A DNA stretch of 64,000 bases from NCBI GenBank assembly GCA_016703535.1, contig JADJBV010000001.1, forward strand, positions 5,012,001 to 5,076,000, given 5' to 3'. Below, one piece after another: positions 6,729 through 15,709 of the stretch; position 1 is the stretch's first letter, and every line of letters begins with the position of its first letter. The translations under genes and the position numbers were made by a program. The notes beneath the pieces are model-generated. The model did no database searches. It had not been told where the DNA came from and saw nothing but the letters and a program-made list of their open reading frames with translations. The DNA comes from Deltaproteobacteria bacterium. GTDB lineage: Bacteria > Myxococcota > Kuafuiibacteriia > Kuafuiibacteriales > Kuafuiibacteriaceae.

Positions 6729-8501
6729 TCAGAGCACCGGCTTCTGAAGGAGAGGCTGCGCCAACACCTTCTCCAGCCACGCCGACGAAGCGACCATCAC
6801 CCCGTCTTTGAGCACCGGAGCGTCGAGCATCGCCTTCAGGGCCCGGGTCACCTGATACGGATCCTCGAAGGCGCTGGCGTCGATCTCGCTGTACGGCACA
6901 CTCAAGGTCGCCGAGGCGTCCCGAACGGTCCGACCGTGGTGGGCACCGCGGCACGACAAGATCAACGCGAAGGCCGCCGGCTTGAAGCCGAGCTGCACCA
7001 ACACGTGGGCGAAGTCACGACCTTGTTCACCTTCTTCGTCACCCGCTGCGATCACGATCAGCCGCGCCCCGTCCCGGATCCGAAGTCCATCCCGATGAAG
7101 CGCCGCCGCCCCCGCGCCGTAGACGGTTCCCCCCGAGGCCTTGATGGGTTGCAACATGTGTTGCACCGCGGCCCGGGAGGCGTTCTTCGGCTTCAAGACC
7201 GTCCCGACCGTGTCGAAGGCCGCCACGTGCAAGCGCTCCGGCGGGAAGCCGGCCAAGATCCGGGACAAGGCCTCCTTCGAAGCCTCGATGGCGCCCTCCA
7301 TCGAACCCGACTTGTCGATCAGGAACATCACCTCCAGATCCGAGTCGGCGATGGTGTCCGAAACCGCGGCCTGCACCGCCCGATCGGCGGCCTCCTCCAA
7401 CTTTTCGCGCAGCGCCTGGCTGCGGACGTTTTTGGCCACGTTCAAGGACCGCTGATCGGTGGCGCTGGCGATCGCCCGCTCCCACCGCTCTTTGATCTCG
7501 GCGTCGGCCAAGAGCCCCAAGGACTCGAGGGTCGGCGTCATGATCCGCAGATCCCGGTCCGAGAGGCTCGGGAGCAAGGCCGCCATGATCGCCGGCGTCA
7601 GGCCCAACCCCTTGGGGAGCCGGCCCACCGCCTCCTTGTAAGAGAGGCGCTCCGCGACGATCCGCTGGCAGATCTCCACTTCGCTCAGGCCATCAAAACG
7701 TTCACTCTTCTTGAGGTTGAGGGTCCCCAAACCCACCGTCCGGTGACCCTCACGGCTCTGCTTTTGTCGCCACCCGAGCAGCTCGAAGAAGACCGGCGAG
7801 TTCGGCTGATAACCGGCCTTCCGGGCCATCTTCTTGATGGTCTCCTTGTAGCCGGCCTTCACCAGCCCTTCGAGCAAAGGCTGGTTGCTCTCCCTGACCT
7901 CGAGCCACTGGCGGGCCGCGCTTTTCCAGCGCCCCAACGGCGCCTTTTTGGAGGCGACGTCGCCGAAGCCGGCCTTCCGGTTGAGGTCCGCGATCGCCTC
8001 GAGCTCCAGCAACTCGGCGACCCGCAACACGGCCTTGGGGCTCATCATCCGCTTCGAGCCCTTTTGGTAGTAGAGGATCATCGCCTCACCCACCAATCGG
8101 TAGTCGTCGTCGTGGAACGCCACCTGGCCGTCGTCCCCCTTGATCGGGAGACCCGCCTTCGATTGCACCAAAAGCAAGGCGGCCGCCGCGACCTTCAGGT
8201 CACGCCACTCGGTCTCGAGCAGAGCGTAGGAGGCGAAACGCGCTAAGAGCTCCGGGTTGAGCTGGTAGATCTCGAGGAGCTGCCGGTAGAGCCCAACGGC
8301 GGCGGTGACATGCAAGCCAGGTTGCACCGCTTGGGCCCCCGGGAGCTGACGTTTGCGGTTGCGGGCGTACCACTTGCCCCCTAGCTCGACGCCGGGGCGG
8401 TTGTGCCAGAGGTGGGCGCCCGAACGCAGGATCAAGTCGAGCATCCGCTCGGCCGGCCCCCGCTGGGTGTTCTCCAGGTTCATGGTGGACATGGTGGTCA
8501 T
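6729..8501 (-). CDS. rsr: Ro60/Rsr-like TROVE-vWA RNA-binding protein
   Basis: The 590-residue protein has a helical TROVE/HEAT-repeat region (~15-360) and a C-terminal von Willebrand A domain with an intact MIDAS motif, DKSGS (396-400). Ro60 proteins form a ring that holds misfolded RNA ends in the central hole and Y RNA on the outer surface; bacterial members help RNA-degrading machines such as PNPase, and in Salmonella lie in an rtcR-controlled operon with rtcBA. Here two Y-RNA-like genes lie just upstream (8516-8797), the closest ending 15 bases from the ATG. GAGG lies 6 bases before the first ATG; two more in-frame ATGs follow within 18 bases. The C-terminal ~60 residues after the vWA fold are unassigned. 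Confidence 0.93.
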   Translation of the reverse strand: MTTMSTMNLENTQRGPAERMLDLILRSGAHLWHNRPGVELGGKWYARNRKRQLPGAQAVQPGLHVTAAVGLYRQLLEIYQLNPELLARFASYALLETEWRDLKVAAAALLLVQSKAGLPIKGDDGQVAFHDDDYRLVGEAMILYYQKGSKRMMSPKAVLRVAELLELEAIADLNRKAGFGDVASKKAPLGRWKSAARQWLEVRESNQPLLEGLVKAGYKETIKKMARKAGYQPNSPVFFELLGWRQKQSREGHRTVGLGTLNLKKSERFDGLSEVEICQRIVAERLSYKEAVGRLPKGLGLTPAIMAALLPSLSDRDLRIMTPTLESLGLLADAEIKERWERAIASATDQRSLNVAKNVRSQALREKLEEAADRAVQAAVSDTIADSDLEVMFLIDKSGSMEGAIEASKEALSRILAGFPPERLHVAAFDTVGTVLKPKNASRAAVQHMLQPIKASGGTVYGAGAAALHRDGLRIRDGARLIVIAAGDEEGEQGRDFAHVLVQLGFKPAAFALILSCRGAHHGRTVRDASATLSVPYSEIDASAFEDPYQVTRALKAMLDAPVLKDGVMVASSAWLEKVLAQPLLQKPVL

Positions 8502-8515
8502 GGTGCACCTCGCTC

Positions 8516-8635
8516 AAAAAAAAGAAAAACCGGGCCCGAGTGAGACCGCCACGAACGTGGTGCGGCACGGCCGCTACGCTTGGAGTCGAACCAAGTTGTT
8601 CCAGATGCGTGTAGGGCGGGCTCGGACGGGCCCGG
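8516..8635 (-). ncRNA. Y-RNA-like small RNA 2 (Ro60 partner)
   Basis: 5' strand CCGGGCCCGTCCGAGCCCGCC (8635-8615, written here without its last base in motif counts) pairs with GGCGGTCTCACTCGGGCCC (8550-8532): nine GC pairs, a 3x3 internal loop, GAG/CTC, one mismatch and five more pairs. The 5' GTCCGA and 3' CACTCGG resemble the Ro60-binding helix of animal Y RNAs. The loop carries a T-arm-like hairpin, CTTGG-TTCGACT-CCAAG, whose loop equals that of Y RNA 1, and CCGCACCA followed by a hairpin, i.e. a decayed tRNA-like module. A run of 14 bases that is nearly all T (8529-8516) follows the helix and should act as an intrinsic terminator, just before the Ro60 start. Confidence 0.8.
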
Positions 8636-8650
8636 AGCGGAAAAACTTCG

Positions 8651-8797
8651 AAAAAAGAATCGCGCCCGAGTGGAGAAGCCTCGAATGATCCTTTGCTCTA
8701 CCGCTGAGCTAACGCCCGATCGTGGTCGGGCGTGCCGGAGTCGAACCGGCGACCCAAGGGTTACTTTTTGCTTGTTGGGCCTCTTCGGCCAGGCGCG
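8651..8797 (-). ncRNA. Y-RNA-like small RNA 1 with permuted tRNA-like domain
   Basis: The ends CGCGCCTGGCCGAAGAGGCC (8797-8778) and GGCTTCTCCACTCGGGCGCG (8680-8661) form a long irregular helix: six terminal GC pairs, G-U wobbles, a small internal loop, then GAAGAGGCC against GGCTTCTCC with one mismatch. GGCCGAAG and CACTCGG correspond to the Ro60-binding strands of animal Y RNAs (GGTCCGAAG and CACTTGA). The helix encloses a tRNA-like body (see 8689-8760). ATTCTTTTTT after the helix is a terminator-like tail. The gene lies between rtcR (69 bases after its stop) and the second Y RNA and Ro60, all on one strand. Confidence 0.86.
8689..8760 (-). other. Circularly permuted tRNA-like module with encoded CCA
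   Basis: Read 5' to 3': anticodon-stem 3' strand CCCTT (8760-8756), variable loop GGGTC, T arm GCCGG-TTCGACT-CCGGC (8750-8734), acceptor 3' strand ACGCCCG (8733-8727), A73 and CCA (8726-8723), linker CGAT, acceptor 5' strand CGGGCGT (8718-8712), T8, A9, D arm GCTC-AGCGGTA-GAGC (8709-8695), base 26, anticodon-stem 5' strand AAGGA. The acceptor has seven perfect pairs, the T stem five, the D stem four, the anticodon stem four of five. T8, A14, G15, G18, G19, A21, C48, T54, T55, C56 and A58 are all canonical. The order is 3' half then 5' half, so the chain is open at the anticodon and closed beyond the CCA. Confidence 0.87.
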
Positions 8798-8820
8798 AAA
8801 CCAAAACTGAAGAGTTGGCC

Positions 8821-8849
8821 AAGCTAAAGATCTGCGTTGTTCGCGTCAA
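8821..8849 (-). promoter_or_regulatory. Candidate sigma-70-type promoter for Y RNA 1
   Basis: TTGACG (8849-8844), a 17-base spacer and TAGCTT (8826-8821) lie between the rtcR stop and Y RNA 1. The -35 is good and the -10 is weak (3 of 6). The -35 sits inside the dyad TTCG-N6-CGAA, which could be an operator. Transcription would begin about 15 bases before the helix at 8797. No -24/-12 sigma-54 promoter is visible in this gap. Confidence 0.4.
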
Positions 8850-8865
8850 CGAAATCTTTTTGCGC

Positions 8866-10458
<1,593 letters not shown>

Positions 10459-10490
10459 ACCGGCCTTGTAGCCCGCTTCGGGATTGGAAT

Positions 10491-10526
10491 CTATCTTCCT
10501 CGATAGGTTAGTATCAGTTCCGATAG
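10491..10526. promoter_or_regulatory. AT-rich divergent control region with CGATAG repeats
   Basis: Between rtcR and rtcB an unusually AT-rich stretch carries CGATAG twice exactly 20 bp apart (10501-10506 and 10521-10526), about two helical turns. CTATC at 10491-10495 forms an inverted repeat with the first copy. This looks like a binding site for a dimer or oligomer, plausibly the enhancer site of RtcR, but no experimental consensus was compared. TTGGCAC, a good -24 half of a sigma-54 promoter, occurs at 10579-10585 but its -12 half is poor and it is only ~20 bases from the rtcB ATG. Confidence 0.45.
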
Positions 10527-10607
10527 CACTTAAGCCCGCGCCCTGACCGAGTTTTGCAGCGCCCGCAGCGGACGCGGCTTGGCACGGGCCATGAAAAGGG
10601 TCCCCGC

Positions 10608-11837
10608 ATGAGCCACGACGTCCCGTACCAACTGTTTCAGCCCACCGGCGGGGTCCCGATCAAAGGTTGGACCCACGGAGTGCCGGTCGAAGAAGGCGCC
10701 TTGCGCCAACTCCACAACACCGCCCGCCTCCCCTTCGTTGGACCTTGGGTGGCCGTGATGCCCGACGTGCACTTCGGCCTCGGCGCGACCATCGGTTCGG
10801 TGGTCCCGACCGAAGGCGCGATCATCCCGGCGGCGGTCGGCGTCGACATCGGCTGCGGGATGATGGCCACCAAGACCTCCCTGAAGGCCGAGGACCTGCC
10901 CGACTCTTTGGCTCCGCTTCGAGGCGCCATCGAGCGGGCCGTGCCCCACGGCAAGACCAGCTTCCGCGGGAACGATCGCGGCGCGTGGGGTGAGGCGCCC
11001 AACCACGTGGCCGACGCCTGGGCCGGCCTTTCGCCGCGCTTTCGGGCGATCGTCGCCAAATATCCGCACCTCGAGCAGAGCAACTCGGTGGTCCACCTCG
11101 GGACCCTCGGGACCGGCAACCACTTCATCGAGGTCTGCCTCGACGAAGAAGGATCGGTGTGGGTGATGCTCCACTCTGGTTCGCGCGGGATCGGCAACGC
11201 GATCGGTCGCTTTTTCATCGAGAAGGCCAAGGAGGAGATGCAGGTGCATCAGATCAACCTGCCCGACCGAGACTTGGCCTACTTGAAGGAAGGGACCCAA
11301 AGCTTCGACGACTACGTGGAGGCGGTGGGTTGGGCCCAAGACTTCGCTCGAGCGAACCGGGAGTTGATGATGGCGGCGGTGTTGGAGTCGCTGCGGCGGT
11401 GTCGCGGGATCCCGCCCTTCACCACGGGGCTGTTGGCGGTGAACTGTCACCACAACTACGTGGCCAAGGAACGGCACTACGACCGATCGCTCTACGTGAC
11501 CCGCAAGGGGGCGGTGCGGGCGGGCCAAGGTGAACTCGGGATCATCCCGGGGAGCATGGGGGCCCGTTCCTTCATCGTCCGCGGCAAGGGTCACCCGGAG
11601 AGCTTCTGCTCGTGCAGCCACGGGGCGGGTCGGGTGATGTCTCGGACCGAAGCCAAACGACGCTTTACGGTCGAAGATCAGCGGCGCGCGACCGAAGGTG
11701 TGGAGTGCCGCAAGGATGAGGACGTGATCGATGAGATCCCGATGGCCTACAAGTCCATCGAGGCAGTGATGGCGGCGCAAGAGTCCTTGGTCGAGGTGGT
11801 CGCCACCTTGAAGCAGGTCGTCTGCGTGAAGGGTTGA
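10608..11837 (+). CDS. rtcB: RtcB, GTP-dependent RNA ligase
   Basis: RtcB joins 2',3'-cyclic phosphate or 3'-phosphate RNA ends to 5'-hydroxyl ends, using Mn2+ and GTP, and repairs RNAs cut by ribonuclease toxins. The 409-residue protein has the family's metal-binding and guanylylation motifs: GVDIGCGM near the N-terminus, GTGNHFIE in the middle, NCHHNY further on, and CSHGAGRVMSR near the C-terminus, the latter containing the histidine that accepts GMP. ATG 10608 was chosen because AAAAGGG lies 8 bases upstream and the sequence then matches family N-termini (WTHGVPVEEGA); the frame is open further upstream but is not conserved-looking. rtcA starts three bases after the stop. Confidence 0.97.
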   Translation: MSHDVPYQLFQPTGGVPIKGWTHGVPVEEGALRQLHNTARLPFVGPWVAVMPDVHFGLGATIGSVVPTEGAIIPAAVGVDIGCGMMATKTSLKAEDLPDSLAPLRGAIERAVPHGKTSFRGNDRGAWGEAPNHVADAWAGLSPRFRAIVAKYPHLEQSNSVVHLGTLGTGNHFIEVCLDEEGSVWVMLHSGSRGIGNAIGRFFIEKAKEEMQVHQINLPDRDLAYLKEGTQSFDDYVEAVGWAQDFARANRELMMAAVLESLRRCRGIPPFTTGLLAVNCHHNYVAKERHYDRSLYVTRKGAVRAGQGELGIIPGSMGARSFIVRGKGHPESFCSCSHGAGRVMSRTEAKRRFTVEDQRRATEGVECRKDEDVIDEIPMAYKSIEAVMAAQESLVEVVATLKQVVCVKG

Positions 11838-11840
11838 GTC

Positions 11841-12863
11841 ATGAGCGAGTTGATCATCGACGGCAGCGAAGGTGAAGGGGGCGGGCAGATCCTGAGGAGT
11901 GCCCTGGCCCTCTCCTTGGCCACCGGTCGTCCCTTCGTGATGGAGCGGATCCGGGCCCGACGTAAAAAACCGGGCCTGCTGCGCCAACACCTGACCTCAG
12001 TTTTGGCCGCCAAAGAGATCGGACACGCCACGGTGGACGGCGCGGAGTTGGGCTCGAGTCGACTCCACTTCGCGCCGTCCACGGTGACCCACGGCGATCG
12101 GCACTTCTCGATCGGGACCGCCGGCTCGACGTCTTTGGTGTTGCAGACGATCTTGCCTCCACTCTTGAACGTGCCGGGCCGCAGCCGCATCAGCATCGAG
12201 GGCGGGACCCACAACCCGCTGGCTCCGGCCTGGACGTTCTTGGAGCGGGCGTTTTTTCCGCTCCTCTCGCGGATGGGCGCACAGGTCGGGGGGCGACTGG
12301 TGCGGCCCGGTTTTTATCCCGCGGGGGGCGGGCGCGTGGAGTTGGAGATCGAAGGCGGCGCCTTACGGCCACTGGAGCTCCTCGAGCAGGGGGCGATCGA
12401 GGAGCGCCGGGCCGAAGCCTGGTTCGCAAACTTGCCGGTGACGATCGCTCAACGCGAGCTGGAGACCTTGGGCCGGGGGCTGGAGCTCGGGCCCTCGGAG
12501 CGCCACATCGTGGAGGTCGAGGCCGCGGGCCCCGGTAACGTGTTGTTCCTCAGCCTCTACACCCGCACCTCGACCGAGGTCTTTTCGGCGTGTGGTGAAC
12601 GGGGCGTCTCTTCGGAGCAGGTGGCCCGGCGGGTCGAGAAGGAGGCCCGGCGTTGGTTGGAGGCCCAGGTACCGGTCGGGGAACATTTGGCCGATCAGCT
12701 CTTGCTGCCCCTGGCGTTGGCAGGGGGCGGGACCTTTCGAACGGTCGCGCCTTCGCTGCACACCCTCACCAACGCCAAGGTCATCGAGCGTTTTTTGCCC
12801 GTGAAGACCCACTTCATCACCGAAGCCCCCGATCGTTGCCGCGTGGACCTTCGGCCCGCGTGA
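11841..12863 (+). CDS. rtcA: RtcA, RNA 3'-terminal phosphate cyclase
   Basis: RtcA uses ATP to turn RNA 3'-phosphates into 2',3'-cyclic phosphates, giving ends that RtcB can ligate. At 340 residues it has the usual length. The N-terminus has the family signature (DGSEGEGGGQILRSALALS, ~5-23), then RARRKKPGLLRQH. The likely catalytic histidine is in SLHTLTNAKVIERFL near the C-terminus. It begins three bases after the rtcB stop, so the pair is translationally coupled. Downstream genes are separated by 51 bases and have no visible link to RNA repair. Confidence 0.96.
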   Translation: MSELIIDGSEGEGGGQILRSALALSLATGRPFVMERIRARRKKPGLLRQHLTSVLAAKEIGHATVDGAELGSSRLHFAPSTVTHGDRHFSIGTAGSTSLVLQTILPPLLNVPGRSRISIEGGTHNPLAPAWTFLERAFFPLLSRMGAQVGGRLVRPGFYPAGGGRVELEIEGGALRPLELLEQGAIEERRAEAWFANLPVTIAQRELETLGRGLELGPSERHIVEVEAAGPGNVLFLSLYTRTSTEVFSACGERGVSSEQVARRVEKEARRWLEAQVPVGEHLADQLLLPLALAGGGTFRTVAPSLHTLTNAKVIERFLPVKTHFITEAPDRCRVDLRPA

Positions 12864-12914
12864 GAGTGGCATCGGCGCTCCAACTCTGGTGTTGTATCCC
12901 TGCGGGAGACACTT

Positions 12915-13700
12915 GTGACCGAACCAGAGACAACAGCCCCCCCTAAAGACCCGTCCAAGTTCATTCCAGTTTTGATCGGCTTCTTGATCCTGGGACTGGT
13001 CGGCGGTGGAACATACTGGTGGATTGCCCGTCTGGCGCCCCCTCCGACCTTCGCGGCCGACGCCGGGATCGCAGCGCCGATCGCCTCCGACGCAGGGTTG
13101 CCGCCGGTCCTCCCCATGGCCGACGGCGACGCGTTGCTCCGAAGGCTCGCGACCGAAGGTGGAGCTTCACCTCAGCTGCTGAGCTGGTTGGGCATCGACG
13201 GAATTCTGAGGCGTTTGGCCGCGACGATCTGGATGTTGGCCAGAGGCGACAATCCCCGCTCGGTGCTGGGGTTTATCGAGTTGAGCGGGACCTTCCAGGT
13301 CCGAGAGGAGGGCAACAGAGTCTTTGTTTCCCAGGGTAGTTACGCCCGCTACGACGCACTCAGCCAGGCACTCACCTCCATCGATGGGGCCCGGATCGGC
13401 GAATACTACCGGCAACTACGGCCGTACTTCGACTCGGCATTCCTGGAGATCTCCAGCGAAAGACGTTTCGACGAGATACTGTCGGAGGCGATCAGCCGGG
13501 TCTTGGCCCTGCCATTGCTGGAAGGTCCGATCGAGGTTCAGGAACATGGTGCACTGTTTCGTTACGCGGACCCCACCCTCGAGTCCCGACCGGCCGGTGA
13601 AAAGCAACTCCTTCGCTTTGGACCGGAGAACCTGGCCCGGTTGCAGGGCCAGCTGCGACGCTTCGTGGCCAGCGCCGACCTCCAACCGACTCCAAAGTAG
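12915..13700 (+). CDS. DUF3014 family membrane-anchored protein
   Basis: The 261-residue protein begins with a short Pro-rich cytoplasmic segment and one transmembrane helix (about 18-40, FIPVLIGFLILGLVGGG). The rest is a periplasmic domain with the DUF3014 pattern: SDAGLPPVLPM, LLSWLGIDGILRRLAATIWMLARG, later YYRQLRPYFDSAF and a helical C-terminus. The biochemical role of the family is unknown. The start is GTG 12915 with GGGAGA about 9 bases upstream. It follows rtcA by 51 bases on the same strand, but the family is usually found elsewhere, so operon membership is uncertain. Confidence 0.85.
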   Translation: MTEPETTAPPKDPSKFIPVLIGFLILGLVGGGTYWWIARLAPPPTFAADAGIAAPIASDAGLPPVLPMADGDALLRRLATEGGASPQLLSWLGIDGILRRLAATIWMLARGDNPRSVLGFIELSGTFQVREEGNRVFVSQGSYARYDALSQALTSIDGARIGEYYRQLRPYFDSAFLEISSERRFDEILSEAISRVLALPLLEGPIEVQEHGALFRYADPTLESRPAGEKQLLRFGPENLARLQGQLRRFVASADLQPTPK

Positions 13701-13799
13701 ACATTGGATAGCCAAAACTCGCTTGGTGGGTGGCTCTCTGGGACCATTCGGTGCAACTTAGTTGTGTCGCAGCCCGAGGCGACGGAGAAAGTCATCCTT

Positions 13800-14069
13800 A
13801 TGAGCAATCGAGCCAACCAAGCCATCGAGTCCGCCATCGCCGCCCTCCGCGCCGAACGGGATCAGATCGACCAAACCATTCAAGCCCTGGAGCAAGCCTC
13901 TTCGGGACTCGGTGCAGAAAAGCCATCTGGGCGCGGTGGCCGCGCCGGCACGACCCAACGGCGTAAACCAAAGTGGAGCCCCGCGGCCCGAAAAGCGGCG
14001 GCCGAACGGATGCGTAAGTACTGGGCGGCGCGCAAGCGCAAGGGTGGCGGCGCCGGCGAAAAGAAATAG
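13800..14069 (+). CDS. Small basic protein with coiled coil and Lys/Arg-rich tail
   Basis: This 89-residue protein has an N-terminal helix with heptad-like spacing (QAIESAIAALRAERDQIDQTIQALEQA) that should form a short coiled coil. A Gly-rich linker follows, then a very basic tail containing WSPAARKAAAERMRKYWAARKR. Such tails resemble short DNA- or RNA-binding segments found in many Myxococcota and Acidobacteria proteins, but I cannot assign a function. ATG 13800 was preferred to an upstream in-frame ATG at 13704 because the upstream segment looks non-coding. Confidence 0.65.
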   Translation: MSNRANQAIESAIAALRAERDQIDQTIQALEQASSGLGAEKPSGRGGRAGTTQRRKPKWSPAARKAAAERMRKYWAARKRKGGGAGEKK

Positions 14070-14205
14070 CAACGATTCGGCGCACCAAGAGGCGCGGCGG
14101 TGACGAGATCACCATTCGATGTTCACCGATCCTCTGGAACGCCAACACCGCCGCCTCTGGGACCAGATCATCTCCCTCCTCAGGGAGGAGTCATCGCGGC
14201 GGCTT

Positions 14206-14586
14206 TTACCTGACGAGCGGGCCGTGGTTCGCCAGCGGGTCGCCCACCTGCGCCGACGCACCCTGCGATACGCCGAGCTCTTGCGGGACACCGCCGACGC
14301 ATACGCCTCGGAAGTGCACCCGCGAGATCCAGTAGAAGACTCCGTTTTCGCTCGAGAGGCGGGAGCTCACGCCATGCACCGTGCCGCTTTGGCACTGCGC
14401 GTAAAAGGCGGCCCGGGCCTCTTCGATGAAGGTGTTCTCGAAGTTGAAGTTGAACCAAACGGTCTTCTCCCGAGTTTCGCTGATCTCCCGTCCCGCCGCC
14501 GGCAAGACGCTGTCTTGGTTGTAGCTGTGGACGTGGGAGCAGGCCCCGAGGAAGAACCACCCGAAGACCACGACGACGGCTCTCAT
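14206..14586 (-). CDS. Small lipoprotein, paralogue 3 of a three-gene run
   Basis: The 126-residue product has a lipoprotein signal (VVVFGWFFLGAC, Cys at ~16). Its core reads KTVWFNFNFENTFIEEARAA, then AQCQSGTVHGVSS and a strand ending FRGVCV, and aligns by eye with the next upstream gene. Residues after ~90 are not conserved with the paralogue and lie opposite a short plus-strand reading frame. The ATG overlaps the preceding stop by four bases. Function unknown; an envelope role is inferred from the signal. Confidence 0.68.
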   Translation of the reverse strand: MRAVVVVFGWFFLGACSHVHSYNQDSVLPAAGREISETREKTVWFNFNFENTFIEEARAAFYAQCQSGTVHGVSSRLSSENGVFYWISRVHFRGVCVGGVPQELGVSQGASAQVGDPLANHGPLVR

Positions 14587-15026
14587 GACGAACCTCCTTG
14601 TTCGTGGAGGTTGCTCTCGACCGGAACCTCGACCTCGATCGGAGGCGAAGTGTTGGGCACCTCGGGCTCGGTGACCGTTGGGGCCTCAGGGACGTCGGGG
14701 GCCGCCGGGGCCGCAGGACGCGGGACACAATAAGCTCGGGCCGTGACCTCGTGCCGGATGAACAACACGTACCATGTCGTCTCGTAGGTGCTGAGCACGC
14801 CGGTGACGGTGCCGTCGGGGCACTCGGCGTAGAGCCGCTCCCTGGCCTCGTAGGCATAGTCGTTGGAGAAGTTCATCGCCAGGAAGACGGTCTTGCCCGC
14901 TTCGGCTTGGATCGGCCGCGCCGACTGAGCGGGTGCGCTCAGGTTGGTCAGGTAGGCGCTGTGGACCGTAGTGCAAGCGCTGTTGGCCAACACCAGACCG
15001 AGGATCAAGAGTTCAACGCGACGCAT
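14583..15026 (-). CDS. Small lipoprotein, paralogue 2 of a three-gene run
   Basis: This 147-residue protein has a signal ending LANSAC (Cys ~18), then KTVFLAMNFSNDYAYEARERL, AECPDGTVTGVLS, and IRHEVTARAYCV, the same strand-and-cysteine pattern as the downstream gene. The C-terminal ~40 residues are Pro/Glu/Val-rich and probably an extended linker. It overlaps the upstream gene by 14 bases and the downstream one by four, so the three are one transcript. Function is unknown. Confidence 0.72.
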   Translation of the reverse strand: MRRVELLILGLVLANSACTTVHSAYLTNLSAPAQSARPIQAEAGKTVFLAMNFSNDYAYEARERLYAECPDGTVTGVLSTYETTWYVLFIRHEVTARAYCVPRPAAPAAPDVPEAPTVTEPEVPNTSPPIEVEVPVESNLHEQGGSS

Positions 15027-15483
15027 GGTTCGACTCCTCTTGCCGGACGATCCGGCACTGACCTTTGACGCGGACGATCTCGCCGCTCACGTACGGATAA
15101 CGAGCGCTCTCCCTCACGACCTGGAGCCCGGTCAGGGTGCCTCCGACACACTGCTCCCGCAGGCGAGGGATGTTGGCCTCGGCCCAGTCATCGGTGGCGG
15201 TCGGTTCGCCGGTGCGGGGAGACTGGCTGGTCGCCCAGGTCACGAAGGCAACGATCCCGGCGAGCTGTTGGCCGCTGGAGCCGCCGGAGCTTCGCAAGCT
15301 GTCTTGCGAAAGTTCGGAGAGGCCTTGGGTGTCGACGCCGATCGCCGAGGTGATGACGTCGACGTCGGTGTTCGCCGTGTCTGCGTCGTTGAAACGTTCG
15401 CCGATGGTGGTCCGGTGCATCACCGCACACCCGCTGACGCTGCACCCCAGCAGGAGCCCGAGGATGGTTGGAGGTAACTTCAT
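15013..15483 (-). CDS. Small lipoprotein, first gene of a three-gene run
   Basis: A 156-residue lipoprotein (LLGCSVSGCAVM, lipobox Cys ~19) with a variable Asp/Ser/Gly-rich middle and a C-terminal segment, LREQCVGGTLTGLQVV followed by strands and a last cysteine (KGQCRIV), that matches the CxxGTVTGV module of the two genes downstream. The middle includes a hydrophobic stretch (QLAGIVAFVTWATSQ). The palindrome at 15294 encodes SQDSLR here. Function unknown; probably an outer-membrane lipoprotein. Confidence 0.7.
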   Translation of the reverse strand: MKLPPTILGLLLGCSVSGCAVMHRTTIGERFNDADTANTDVDVITSAIGVDTQGLSELSQDSLRSSGGSSGQQLAGIVAFVTWATSQSPRTGEPTATDDWAEANIPRLREQCVGGTLTGLQVVRESARYPYVSGEIVRVKGQCRIVRQEESNHASR

Positions 15484-15709
15484 GCCTCCAGCTTTGGATG
15501 AGCGAGGCTCCCAGGAGAAGATCCGCGCCCGTTCGTGCGCGCGACCCCGTGAGCGCCCCCACCGCTGAGCTCAAAAGTCACGTCGGCGGGGGCGTTCAGC
15601 GGGAGCCCAATGGGTGGTCCAGGTTCGGCGTTACGGCGGCCCAGGATAACCACGGCCCCTGGGTCCCGACCCGCCGATAAGGTGTCGGGTCCACACCGGC
15701 CCACAGGGA

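Noticed and set aside
10579..10594. Sigma-54 promoter TTGGCACGGGCCATGA before rtcB
   Set aside because: The -24 half is perfect but the -12 GC is absent and it would start the mRNA almost at the ATG.
14171..14190. Hairpin CTCCCT-CCTC-AGGGAG as a terminator between convergent genes
   Set aside because: No T run follows on either strand.
14119..14733. Plus-strand 204-codon frame
   Set aside because: It runs antisense to two lipoprotein genes with lipoboxes and mutual similarity; only its first ~60 codons look protein-like.
15540..15600. D-arm-like sequence (ACCGCTGAGCTCAAAAG) suggesting another tRNA-like gene
   Set aside because: On the minus strand the second half of the D stem is missing, and no T arm or acceptor lies nearby.
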